Source: Candidatus Falkowiibacteriota bacterium (lineage in GTDB: Bacteria > Patescibacteriota > Patescibacteriia > CAIXNZ01). Taken from it: a stretch of DNA of 5,415 nt. The stretch is taken from contig CAIXNZ010000106.1 in assembly GCA_903920975.1 (NCBI GenBank), forward strand, positions 1 through 5,415, in the 5' to 3' direction. Each line of letters opens with the position of its first letter. Position 1 is the first letter of the stretch. The position numbers were made by a program, and so were the translations under genes. The notes beneath the pieces were generated by a model. That model searched no databases and was not told the DNA's origin. It was given only the letters and a program-made list of their open reading frames with translations. Positions 1 through 4,937 of this stretch are shown here, one piece after another.

Positions 1-97
1 GAAAAAAGCCAAAGAGGACTATAAGGTACAAGCCACGAAAGAGAGTTCTGAAGAAGACTTAGACATTCCGCCGTTTATCAGAAAAAAAATGATGTAA
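1..97 (+). CDS. ftsZ: Cell division protein FtsZ, C-terminal tail (5' truncated by window edge)
   Basis: Only the last 31 codons are visible (first complete codon at base 2, stop TAA at 95-97). They encode a charged, Lys/Glu-rich linker and then the ending DLDIPPFIRKKMM. The DIPxFxRK pattern matches the conserved C-terminal peptide of FtsZ, the tubulin-like GTPase of the division ring; in other bacteria this peptide docks on membrane anchors and regulators such as FtsA, ZipA or SepF. The GTPase domain lies outside the window, so the call rests on this short motif, its terminal position and the variable linker before it. A terminator follows closely, so ftsZ is probably not co-transcribed with the nrd genes. 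Confidence 0.8.
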   Translation, partial: KKAKEDYKVQATKESSEEDLDIPPFIRKKMM

Positions 98-110
98 TAA
101 TAATATAATA

Positions 111-145
111 AAAAATTCCCCTCAAAAAAAGGGGATTTTTTATTT
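111..145 (+). terminator. Intrinsic terminator after ftsZ
   Basis: The arms TCCCC (117-121) and GGGGA (131-135) enclose an A-rich loop. Flanking A- and T-runs extend the stem after one mismatch, and the 3' side runs into a T-tract. It lies 13 bases after the ftsZ stop codon and has the expected form of a rho-independent terminator. Confidence 0.8.
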
Positions 146-148
146 AGT

Positions 149-192
149 GATAAAGTTGAAAGTGGAAAGTGATAAAGTTGAAAGTGGAAAGT
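149..192. repeat. Exact 22-bp tandem duplication, AAAGT-rich
   Basis: Two perfect head-to-tail copies of a 22-bp unit (149-170 and 171-192). Each is built from shorter AAAGTT / AAAGTGG sub-units, and a partial further unit, TATAAAGT, follows at 193-200. No ORF is carried. The sub-unit resembles the AAGTT arrays around the four-helix-bundle gene at the other end of the window. Confidence 0.9.
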
Positions 193-225
193 TATAAAGT
201 CTTACTTTATGAACTTTATAACTTT
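188..225. repeat. Inverted repeat at the junction of two opposed arrays
   Basis: AAAGTTATAAAGT (188-200) is an exact reverse complement of ACTTTATAACTTT (213-225), giving a 13-bp stem with a 12-nt spacer. A shorter alternative pairing (194-200 with 204-210) exists. The inverted repeat arises because the AAGTT-type array on the left meets an AACTT-type array on the right. Confidence 0.85.
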
Positions 226-259
226 ATAAACTTTATAACTTTATAAACTTTATAACTTT
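213..259. repeat. 17-bp AT-rich tandem repeat (about 2.8 copies)
   Basis: The unit ACTTTATAACTTTATAA is present at 213-229 and 230-246, and a third copy is cut short at 259. On the minus strand it reads as alternating AAGTTATA and AAGTTTATA, which is the same family as the repeats flanking the gene at 5024-5368. No coding potential is seen. Confidence 0.9.
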
Positions 260-275
260 CAAACTGTACGAATAA

Positions 276-284
276 TTATCCACA
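276..284 (+). promoter_or_regulatory. Perfect consensus DnaA-box 9-mer
   Basis: TTATCCACA matches the classical DnaA-box consensus TTATNCACA exactly. It lies 85 bases upstream of the -35 element of the nrdR promoter and just right of the AT-rich repeats. I saw no second box nearby, so an origin is not supported; a regulatory or chance site is possible. Enterobacterial nrdAB is known to respond to DnaA, so a link to dNTP synthesis is conceivable but inferred. Confidence 0.35.
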
Positions 285-369
285 GGCCTTTTAATAATTT
301 TTTTACGACACACGCAAAAGGCTTGATTTTGGGCAAAAAAAACAAAAGAAATCACAAATTGTTAAAGAT

Positions 370-397
370 TTGACAAACACCATATCTAGTATAAAAT
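370..397 (+). promoter_or_regulatory. Sigma70-type promoter of the nrdR-nrdD operon
   Basis: A perfect -35 element TTGACA (370-375) is followed after 16 bases by TAAAAT (392-397) as -10. Transcription would start near 404, leaving a leader of about 74 nt before the nrdR ATG. Two NrdR-box-like sites overlap the spacer and the start region, as expected for a repressed promoter. The TTG inside the -35 box opens a longer reading frame, but this is not the nrdR start. Confidence 0.75.
377..392. promoter_or_regulatory. NrdR box 1 (operator)
   Basis: ACACCATATCTAGTAT agrees with the palindromic NrdR-box consensus, as I recall it (acaCwAtATaTwGtgt), at 13 of 16 positions. It fills the spacer between the -35 and -10 elements, so NrdR bound here would block RNA polymerase. 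Together with box 2 it forms a tandem pair, the usual layout for this repressor. Confidence 0.7.
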
Positions 398-409
398 TAA
401 GAGTAGGAT

Positions 410-425
410 ACACTAAATATAGTAT
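410..425. promoter_or_regulatory. NrdR box 2 (operator)
   Basis: ACACTAAATATAGTAT agrees with the NrdR-box consensus at 14 of 16 positions. It begins 33 bp after the start of box 1 (17-bp gap), close to three DNA helical turns, so both boxes face the same side of the helix. It lies just downstream of the predicted transcription start. Confidence 0.75.
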
Positions 426-437
426 CTTAAATTTTGT

Positions 438-469
438 AGAGCAAAACTCTTGGCAATACATTTTGCTCT
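438..469 (+). promoter_or_regulatory. Leader hairpin just upstream of nrdR
   Basis: AGAGCAAAA (438-446) and TTTTGCTCT (461-469) form a perfect 9-bp stem with a 14-nt loop in the predicted 5' leader. The stem ends 8 nt before the nrdR ATG, exactly where a ribosome would load, and no Shine-Dalgarno sequence is visible. It might modulate translation or mRNA stability; no known riboswitch class is recognised. Confidence 0.5.
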
Positions 470-477
470 CTAAAAAT

Positions 478-945
478 ATGAAATGTCCAGTTTGTAACTA
501 TAAAGAGACAAAAGTTATTGATTCCCGCGTGGCTTTAGACGGAATTACGGTCAGACGCAGACGTGAATGTTTAAAATGCGGTTTTCGTTTTTCTACATAT
601 GAAGAGGTGGAATTGCTTGATTTAACAGTTTTAAAGCGCGATAGCCAAAAACAGGCTTATTCTCGCGAAAAGTTGGAGCAGGGGCTGCATAAAGCCCTGG
701 AGAGAAGGCCAATTAGCGAAGAGCAATTTCGCATGCTGGTTAATAAGATTGAAAGGGATATACAGGCGCTTAGAAAAAATGAGATTTCCAGCCAGGAAAT
801 CGGCGAGATTGTCATGAAAGAATTAAAAAAGAAAGATCCAGTCGCTTATATCAGATTTGCCTCTGTTTACCGCTCTTTCCAGGACTTAGAGAGTTTTCAA
901 AAGGAAATAAACGTGGTTTTCAAAAGCAAAAAGAAGAGTAAATAA
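478..945 (+). CDS. nrdR: Transcriptional repressor NrdR
   Basis: A 155-residue protein of normal family length. NrdR is a cytosolic zinc-ribbon/ATP-cone regulator that senses ATP/dATP and represses ribonucleotide reductase genes. The zinc ribbon is complete: C3-P-V-C6 at the N-terminus and C31-L-K-C34 after the basic DNA-binding stretch VRRRRE, followed by RFSTYEE. The ATP-cone domain runs from about residue 49 to 140, beginning LTVLKRD, and the tail is Lys-rich. The ATG at 478 is chosen because NrdR proteins begin M-x-C-P-x-C; the upstream TTG at 370 would add 36 unrelated residues and lies inside the promoter. No Shine-Dalgarno site is seen. nrdD follows after 22 bases, so the two are probably one operon, under likely autorepression through the two boxes upstream. 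Confidence 0.96.
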   Translation: MKCPVCNYKETKVIDSRVALDGITVRRRRECLKCGFRFSTYEEVELLDLTVLKRDSQKQAYSREKLEQGLHKALERRPISEEQFRMLVNKIERDIQALRKNEISSQEIGEIVMKELKKKDPVAYIRFASVYRSFQDLESFQKEINVVFKSKKKSK

Positions 946-967
946 ATTAATATATAATTTAGTCAGT

Positions 968-3022
968 ATGGGTAAGATTAATAAGCTTAAAAAACGAGAT
1001 GATCGCATTGTTGATTTTGACCTAAGCAATGTTGAAGCCGCGATTTACAAAGCCATGGAGGCCGTGGGAGATCCGAATAAAAAGAAAGCCAAAAAGATTG
1101 CGCTTGATGTTGAAAAAGAATTAAATAGGAAATTTCACGAAAGAAGCATCCCGGCTGTTGAAGAGGTCCAGGATTTGGTTGAAGTTGCTTTAATTAAAAA
1201 TAAGCAGATTAAAACGGCCAAGGCCTATATTTTGTATCGCGATCAGCATGCCCAGATTAGAAATTTGAAAGCCATGATAGATTCTGATTCTTTGATTGAG
1301 GGTTATTTATTCCAAAGCGACTGGCGAGTTAAGGAAAACAGCAATATGGCCTATTCATTGCAGGGTTTAAACAACCATGTGGCCTCAGCTGTTTCTTCTC
1401 ATTATTGGTTGCATAAAGTTTATCCGCTAGAAGTGCGCGATGCCCATATTAATGCTGATATTCATATTCATGATTTGCAGACACTGGCTTCTTATTGTTG
1501 CGGCTGGGATTTGCGCGATTTATTAATGAGAGGTTTTGGCGGCGTGGAGGGCAAAGTCAGTTCCAAGCCACCTAAGCATTTTAGAACCGCCTTGGGTCAG
1601 ATGGTAAATTTCTTTTACACTGTTCAGGGTGAAATAGCCGGCGCAGTGGCCTTTTCCAATTTTGATACTTATTTGGCGCCATTTATCGCTTATGACAATT
1701 TAACTTATGGCGATGTCAAACAGTGCATTCAGGAATTTATTTTTAATATGAATGTGCCGACTCGCGTGGGTTTCCAGACCCCTTTTACTAATTTGACCCT
1801 GGATTTGACAGTGCCAGACATGATGAAAGAAGAGCCGGTTATTATTGGCGGCAAATTTCAGGATAAAACTTATAAGGATTTTCAGAAAGAAATGGATATG
1901 TTGAACACGGCTTTTACTGAGGTGATGATTGCCGGTGATGCTCACGGCCGAGTTTTTACTTTTCCGATTCCGACTTACAATATTACCAAAGATTTTCAAT
2001 GGAATAATGAAGTGGTGGATAAAATCATGGAAATGACTGCCAAATACGGCATTCCTTATTTTTCCAATTTTGTAAACAGCGATATGAAACCGGAGGACGC
2101 GCGCAGTATGTGCTGTCGTTTAAGATTAGATAATCGTGAATTAAGGAAAAAGGGCGGCGGACTTTTTGCAGCCAATCCTTTAACCGGCTCAATCGGCGTG
2201 GTCACTATTAATTTGTCTCGCGTGGGCTATCTGGCAAAGGATGTCGCGGAATTTAAAGAAAAGCTAGAGCGCATGATGCAAATTTCCAAACTTAGTTTGG
2301 AATTAAAGCGCAAGGTTGTGGAAAAGTTTACTGAAGAAGGTCTATATCCATATTCGCGCTATTATTTGCAGGATATTAAAAATAAATATGGCGAATACTG
2401 GAAAAATCATTTTAATACCATTGGCATAAATGGCATGAATGAAGCAGCCTTAAATTTAATTGATAAAGATATCACAACAGCTGAAGGCAAAGATTTTGCT
2501 TTAGATATATTGAATTTTATGCGAGAAAAAATGATGGATTACCAGTTAGAAACCAATAGTTTATTTAATTTAGAAGCCACGCCAGCCGAAGGCACTTCAT
2601 ATCGCTTTGCCAAAGCCGATAAAGAGAGATTTCCAGACATTATTTGCGCCAATGAGCAGGCTTATCGCGAAAAAGGCGCTGAACCTTACTATACCAACTC
2701 TTCACAGCTGCCTGTTGACTTTACAGAAGATATGTTTGAAGCTTTGAATTTGCAGGATGCTTTGCAAACGCGCTATACTGGAGGTACAGTCTTCCATGGT
2801 TTTGTTGGTGAGAAAATGCCGTCTATTGAATCAACAAAAAGTTTGGTTAAAAAGATTGCCGAGAAATATCATTTACCATATTTTACAATTACTCCGACTT
2901 TCAGTGTCTGTCCGGTTCACGGCTATATAGTCGGTGAGCACTTTTTCTGCCCCAAATGCGATCAGGAAATAGGCTATATAGAAGTTAGCGCAGAAAAAAA
3001 GTTAGAATTAGCCAATAATTAA
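968..3022 (+). CDS. nrdD: Anaerobic (class III) ribonucleoside-triphosphate reductase, main subunit lacking the glycyl-radical tail
   Basis: 684 residues. Class III reductase makes dNTPs from NTPs by radical chemistry under anoxia. An N-terminal ATP cone (about 3-95, starting KINKLKKRDDRIVDF) gives allosteric control. The reductase barrel follows with family motifs: HIHDL (166-170), YCCGWDL (176-182), MCCRLRLDN (381-389), GSIGVVTINLSRVGYLA (407-423), YTGGTVFH (603-610). Cys pairs 177/178 and 382/383 sit where the active-site and thiyl cysteines of the family are expected. A C-terminal zinc site C648-PV-H651 / C661-PK-C664 is present. The chain then ends after about 20 linker residues, before the normal RVxGYxRPV glycyl-radical segment, which is encoded separately at 3075-3215. 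Taken alone this polypeptide cannot hold the radical. No clear SD precedes the ATG; a TATAAT (953-958) upstream may be chance. Confidence 0.95.
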   Translation: MGKINKLKKRDDRIVDFDLSNVEAAIYKAMEAVGDPNKKKAKKIALDVEKELNRKFHERSIPAVEEVQDLVEVALIKNKQIKTAKAYILYRDQHAQIRNLKAMIDSDSLIEGYLFQSDWRVKENSNMAYSLQGLNNHVASAVSSHYWLHKVYPLEVRDAHINADIHIHDLQTLASYCCGWDLRDLLMRGFGGVEGKVSSKPPKHFRTALGQMVNFFYTVQGEIAGAVAFSNFDTYLAPFIAYDNLTYGDVKQCIQEFIFNMNVPTRVGFQTPFTNLTLDLTVPDMMKEEPVIIGGKFQDKTYKDFQKEMDMLNTAFTEVMIAGDAHGRVFTFPIPTYNITKDFQWNNEVVDKIMEMTAKYGIPYFSNFVNSDMKPEDARSMCCRLRLDNRELRKKGGGLFAANPLTGSIGVVTINLSRVGYLAKDVAEFKEKLERMMQISKLSLELKRKVVEKFTEEGLYPYSRYYLQDIKNKYGEYWKNHFNTIGINGMNEAALNLIDKDITTAEGKDFALDILNFMREKMMDYQLETNSLFNLEATPAEGTSYRFAKADKERFPDIICANEQAYREKGAEPYYTNSSQLPVDFTEDMFEALNLQDALQTRYTGGTVFHGFVGEKMPSIESTKSLVKKIAEKYHLPYFTITPTFSVCPVHGYIVGEHFFCPKCDQEIGYIEVSAEKKLELANN

Positions 3023-3036
3023 TAATAATATTATAT

Positions 3037-3057
3037 CTATTTGCTTTTAGCAGATAG
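3037..3057 (+). promoter_or_regulatory. Hairpin in the gap between nrdD and the glycyl-radical ORF
   Basis: CTATTTGC (3037-3044) pairs with GCAGATAG (3050-3057): eight pairs including one U-G, with a 5-nt loop and a short run of four T after it. It lies after the nrdD stop codon and 8 bases before the SD-like site of the next ORF. It could be a weak attenuator, an RNA-processing or stability element, or a device that sets the ratio of the two halves of the enzyme. Pairing is seen; function is inferred. Confidence 0.45.
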
Positions 3058-3074
3058 TTTTAAGTAGGAAGTCT

Positions 3075-3215
3075 ATGAATACCAAAATGTCCAGAACTCC
3101 CTGCGAGGTTTATTCTCGCGTTGTCGGTTATATCCGCCCTGTTAACCAGTGGAACAAGGGCAAGAGAGCGGAATTTTCCGATCGCAAGGAGTTTAACATG
3201 CAATTAGCCGCCTAG
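3075..3215 (+). CDS. Stand-alone glycyl-radical domain of class III ribonucleotide reductase (NrdD C-terminal fragment as its own ORF)
   Basis: A 46-residue ORF whose sequence from residue 10 (CEVYSRVVGYIRPV, then QWNKGK and AEF) is the glycyl-radical segment that normally ends NrdD; Gly18 is the expected radical carrier, loaded by NrdG. The upstream nrdD lacks exactly this part, so the two ORFs together hold a complete enzyme, broken in the linker between zinc site and radical loop. It is in a different frame from nrdD, 52 bases downstream, with in-frame stops between. The start at 3075 is the first ATG after an in-frame TAG (3048) and has an AGGA (3066-3069) SD-like site with five bases to the ATG. 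Codons are GC-richer than in nrdD. It may act in trans, like GrcA/YfiD with pyruvate formate-lyase. Alternatives are decay of nrdD, recoding, or an assembly error, but the intact motif argues for function. Confidence 0.88.
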   Translation: MNTKMSRTPCEVYSRVVGYIRPVNQWNKGKRAEFSDRKEFNMQLAA

Positions 3216-3244
3216 TTCTTTAAATTTATTTTAGTCCTTTAATT

Positions 3245-3284
3245 AAATGCCCCCAATTCCTTTTCTTGTCGCGGGGCTTTTTTT
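3245..3284 (+). terminator. Intrinsic terminator after the nrdR-nrdD-radical ORF operon
   Basis: GCCCC (3249-3253) pairs with GGGGC (3273-3277) across a 19-nt loop, followed by seven T (3278-3284); the A-run at 3245-3247 can extend the stem. The long loop makes it weaker than a textbook terminator. It implies that nrdG is at least partly transcribed from its own promoter. Confidence 0.65.
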
Positions 3285-3294
3285 GTTATAAAAT
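3266..3294 (+). promoter_or_regulatory. Possible nrdG promoter giving a leaderless transcript
   Basis: TTGTCG (3266-3271) and TAAAAT (3289-3294) are separated by 17 bases. The expected start site, 6-7 bases after the -10, falls on the nrdG ATG at 3301. The -35 overlaps the terminator loop and is imperfect, so this is a tentative call. No NrdR box was seen here. Confidence 0.4.
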
Positions 3295-3300
3295 AGGCCT

Positions 3301-4005
3301 ATGATAAAAATCGGCGGAATACAAAAAATGACTTTGATTGATTATCCCGGCAAAGTGGCGGCTACGGTTTTTTTGGTCGGCTGTAATTTTAAATGTGGTT
3401 ATTGCCATAATCCCGATTTAGTTTTGAATAATCCAGACCATGAATTAATTTCCAAAGAAGAATTTTTCAACTTTTTAAAAAAAAGAAATGGCCTGCTGGA
3501 TGGAATCTGTATTAGTGGCGGTGAACCCCTGTGTCAGGAAGAAAGGGAGTTTTTGGAATTTTTACATAAAATAAAAAAGCTGGGTTTTTTAATAAAATTA
3601 GATACTAATGGTTTTAATTGGCCGTTTTTGAAAAAAATAATAGAAGATAAGGGCTTGCTTGATTATATTGCCATGGATGTTAAAGCTTCATTGGATAGAT
3701 ATGGCGAACTGACCAATATTAAAAATGATTTTAGCAATATTGCCAAAAGTATCAAATTAATAATGACTAGCGGATTAGACTATGAATTTCGGACTACGGT
3801 TTTGCCGGCCTTTCATGATTTGGGAGGTTTTGAAAAAGTTTTACAGCTGATTAAGGGCGCTAAGAATTTTTATATTCAAAATTTTAATAATAGAAAAACC
3901 CTTGATTCCAGATTCAATACCGAAGCGACTTATAAACCAACAGATTTAGATAAAATGAAAGAATTGGCTCAAAAATATGTAGAGCATTGCGAAATAAGAA
4001 CTTAA
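3301..4005 (+). CDS. nrdG: Anaerobic ribonucleotide reductase activating protein (radical SAM)
   Basis: A 234-residue radical SAM activase. Such enzymes bind a [4Fe-4S] cluster and S-adenosylmethionine and abstract a hydrogen from the glycine of NrdD to create the stable glycyl radical; here the target glycine is on the separate 46-residue peptide. The cluster motif is C28-NFK-C32-GY-C35, and the SAM-binding GGEP is at 73-76. DTNG (101-104), DYIAMDVKA (121-129) and FRTTV (163-167) are further conserved blocks. The opening IGGIQKMTLIDYPGKVA is typical of the longer NrdG type (TIGR02495-like) rather than the short E. coli form. The ATG at 3301 starts the conserved N-terminus directly, with no SD and a -10-like element immediately upstream. 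It lies 85 bases after the radical-domain ORF and beyond a terminator. Pyruvate formate-lyase activase is a less likely alternative given the nrd context. Confidence 0.93.
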   Translation: MIKIGGIQKMTLIDYPGKVAATVFLVGCNFKCGYCHNPDLVLNNPDHELISKEEFFNFLKKRNGLLDGICISGGEPLCQEEREFLEFLHKIKKLGFLIKLDTNGFNWPFLKKIIEDKGLLDYIAMDVKASLDRYGELTNIKNDFSNIAKSIKLIMTSGLDYEFRTTVLPAFHDLGGFEKVLQLIKGAKNFYIQNFNNRKTLDSRFNTEATYKPTDLDKMKELAQKYVEHCEIRT

Positions 4006-4031
4006 TTAATAATTATCAATAATTTTAATTT

Positions 4032-4172
4032 ATGAAAAGATGTAAAGAATGTGGTGTGCCATTGGAAGGATTTTTATATAAAACCATTGGCAAATTATTT
4101 GGTATTAAGCCATCTTCCGTAAATCCGGAAATTTGCAATAAATGCAGTGAACCTGAGAAAAATCAGAAATAG
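4032..4172 (+). CDS. Small zinc-ribbon protein of unknown function
   Basis: A 46-residue ORF following nrdG after 26 bases, beginning MKRCKECG and ending at TAG. It has two CxxC knuckles, C4-KE-C7 and C35-NK-C38, 27 residues apart, which should bind one zinc ion as a treble-clef or ribbon-like fold. The centre (GFLYKTIGKLFGIKPSS) is hydrophobic and basic. No SD is visible. The paired knuckles in an otherwise Cys-free short chain, and the close spacing to nrdG, make it likely real. The role is unknown: nucleic-acid binding or a protein-contact module are options. Co-transcription with nrdG is likely, as no terminator lies between them. Confidence 0.68.
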   Translation: MKRCKECGVPLEGFLYKTIGKLFGIKPSSVNPEICNKCSEPEKNQK

Positions 4173-4192
4173 ATTAATAGGTGCGCTGACTA

Positions 4193-4221
4193 TTGACAAA
4201 TTCTTTATTTTATGCTATGAT
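4193..4221 (+). promoter_or_regulatory. Strong sigma70-type promoter with extended -10
   Basis: TTGACA (4193-4198), 17-base spacer, TATGAT (4216-4221), with TG at 4213-4214 forming an extended -10. This is the best promoter in the window. Transcription should start near 4228, giving a leader of about 51 nt for the orphan gene at 4279. Confidence 0.85.
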
Positions 4222-4234
4222 TATTGATTAAATA

Positions 4235-4264
4235 TAGGTTCCCTAAAAATTTATCTTTAACCTA
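4235..4264 (+). promoter_or_regulatory. 5' leader hairpin before the orphan gene
   Basis: TAGGTT (4235-4240) pairs with AACCTA (4259-4264), a 6-bp stem with an 18-nt loop. It starts a few bases after the predicted transcription start and ends two bases before the SD, so it may protect the 5' end while leaving the SD free. A CCCT in the loop (4241-4244) could alternatively pair with AGGG (4270-4273) of the SD. Confidence 0.35.
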
Positions 4265-4265
4265 A

Positions 4266-4272
4266 AAGGAGG
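4266..4272 (+). promoter_or_regulatory. Consensus Shine-Dalgarno site that fixes the orphan start
   Basis: AAGGAGG lies six bases before the ATG at 4279, ideal spacing. An in-frame GTG at 4273 touches the SD and is therefore rejected as the start. This is the only full-strength SD in the window. Confidence 0.88.
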
Positions 4273-4278
4273 GTGTTT

Positions 4279-4893
4279 ATGAGACTGGGAAAAAATATGC
4301 CGAAGAAATTAGCTGATCTGGGTGGGACTTTCCAAGACGAACCGGCAAGGCCAGGATCCACCCTGTTTTTGCTGGGAGCTTCATGGGATCCCTGCGAAAC
4401 CCCGCTTGTCGAAAACGGCGGCGTTTACGAAGATCCTCAATGCTCTGGCGCGTCTGCTATCGTGGATGGAGTGGTTGAGCACCTTTGCGCCGGGCTTGAA
4501 GGCGATGCCATGGAATTTTGCATCGACTTTTTGCCCAATCTTGAACCGCCAGAAGTGTCCGAGGAAGATCTAATCGAGTGCGGAGAAGAAATGATAACGG
4601 AAGCAATCATCGTGTCCAGGGATTACGACGAGCAGACTCCTGTAGCGGAAATGGCCGATGAACCCGTCGTGAGAGTAAACGGCAAGTCCTTGGCCGACTA
4701 CCTTGACCCCGCCAAAAGGGTCTCCACCGGAACAGTGGCTCGGGAAGAGCGACTTTCCAAAGAAAAAACCAATGTTTTCGCGCAAGAGCGTGGTCTCCGG
4801 AATCTGAACAAAAGAAACCGAGGTCAAAAGCCCTACCACTACTGGATCGAGCATCGCCGGTTGGGCCAAAAACCCGCAGCGCTTGCGATGTAA
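4279..4893 (+). CDS. Orphan hypothetical protein, GC-rich insulated gene
   Basis: 204 residues; I recognise no family. No signal peptide or membrane segment is visible, so it is probably cytosolic. Charge is segregated: residues 1-145 are acidic with five cysteines (39, 55, 70, 81, 101) and many Asp/Glu, while residues 150-204 are strongly basic (Arg/Lys-rich, with PYHYWIEHRR at 185-194). The basic tail could bind nucleic acid or its own acidic half. The gene is real on expression signals: strong promoter, consensus SD, tandem terminators. Codons end mostly in C or G (ATC, AAC, TAC, GAC), and four sampled 60-base lines average about 57% GC, well above nrdG and nrdD. That points to either recent acquisition or selection for strong expression. 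The neighbours do not indicate a function. Overlapping frames on both strands are shadows. Confidence 0.75.
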   Translation: MRLGKNMPKKLADLGGTFQDEPARPGSTLFLLGASWDPCETPLVENGGVYEDPQCSGASAIVDGVVEHLCAGLEGDAMEFCIDFLPNLEPPEVSEEDLIECGEEMITEAIIVSRDYDEQTPVAEMADEPVVRVNGKSLADYLDPAKRVSTGTVAREERLSKEKTNVFAQERGLRNLNKRNRGQKPYHYWIEHRRLGQKPAALAM

Positions 4894-4901
4894 GCACCTA
4901 A

Positions 4902-4937
4902 AACGGCGTGTCAGAAATGATGCGCCGTTCTTTTTTT
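4902..4937 (+). terminator. Strong intrinsic terminator of the orphan gene
   Basis: AACGGCG (4902-4908) and CGCCGTT (4923-4929) form a perfect 7-bp GC-rich stem with a 14-nt loop, followed by C and seven T. It begins eight bases after the orphan stop codon. Confidence 0.92.

Noticed and set aside
149..259. CRISPR array
   Set aside because: Repeats are contiguous, low-complexity and have no unique spacers; no cas genes are seen.
370..477. N-terminal extension of nrdR from a TTG codon
   Set aside because: The TTG is part of the TTGACA -35 box, the extra 36 residues match nothing in NrdR, and the family starts at MxCPxC (ATG 478).
1700..1999. Minus-strand ORF of 99 codons
   Set aside because: It lies wholly inside nrdD, with no recognisable domain or expression signals.
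2774..2797. YTGGTVFH in NrdD as the glycyl-radical site
   Set aside because: It is a conserved NrdD block lying before the zinc site; the radical glycine belongs to RVxGYxRPV, found only in the downstream ORF.
3020..3077. Single frameshift or sequencing error joining nrdD to the radical ORF
   Set aside because: A stop in the radical ORF frame at 3048 and stops in the other frames mean one indel cannot join them; the SD-like site also supports a separate start. An assembly fault cannot be fully excluded without reads.
4322..4573. Overlapping plus-strand ORF of 83 codons
   Set aside because: Different frame inside the orphan gene, without its own SD; the SD at 4266-4272 serves the ATG at 4279.
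4570..4897. Two minus-strand ORFs opposite the orphan gene
   Set aside because: Shadows of a GC-rich gene; promoter, SD and terminator all support the plus strand.
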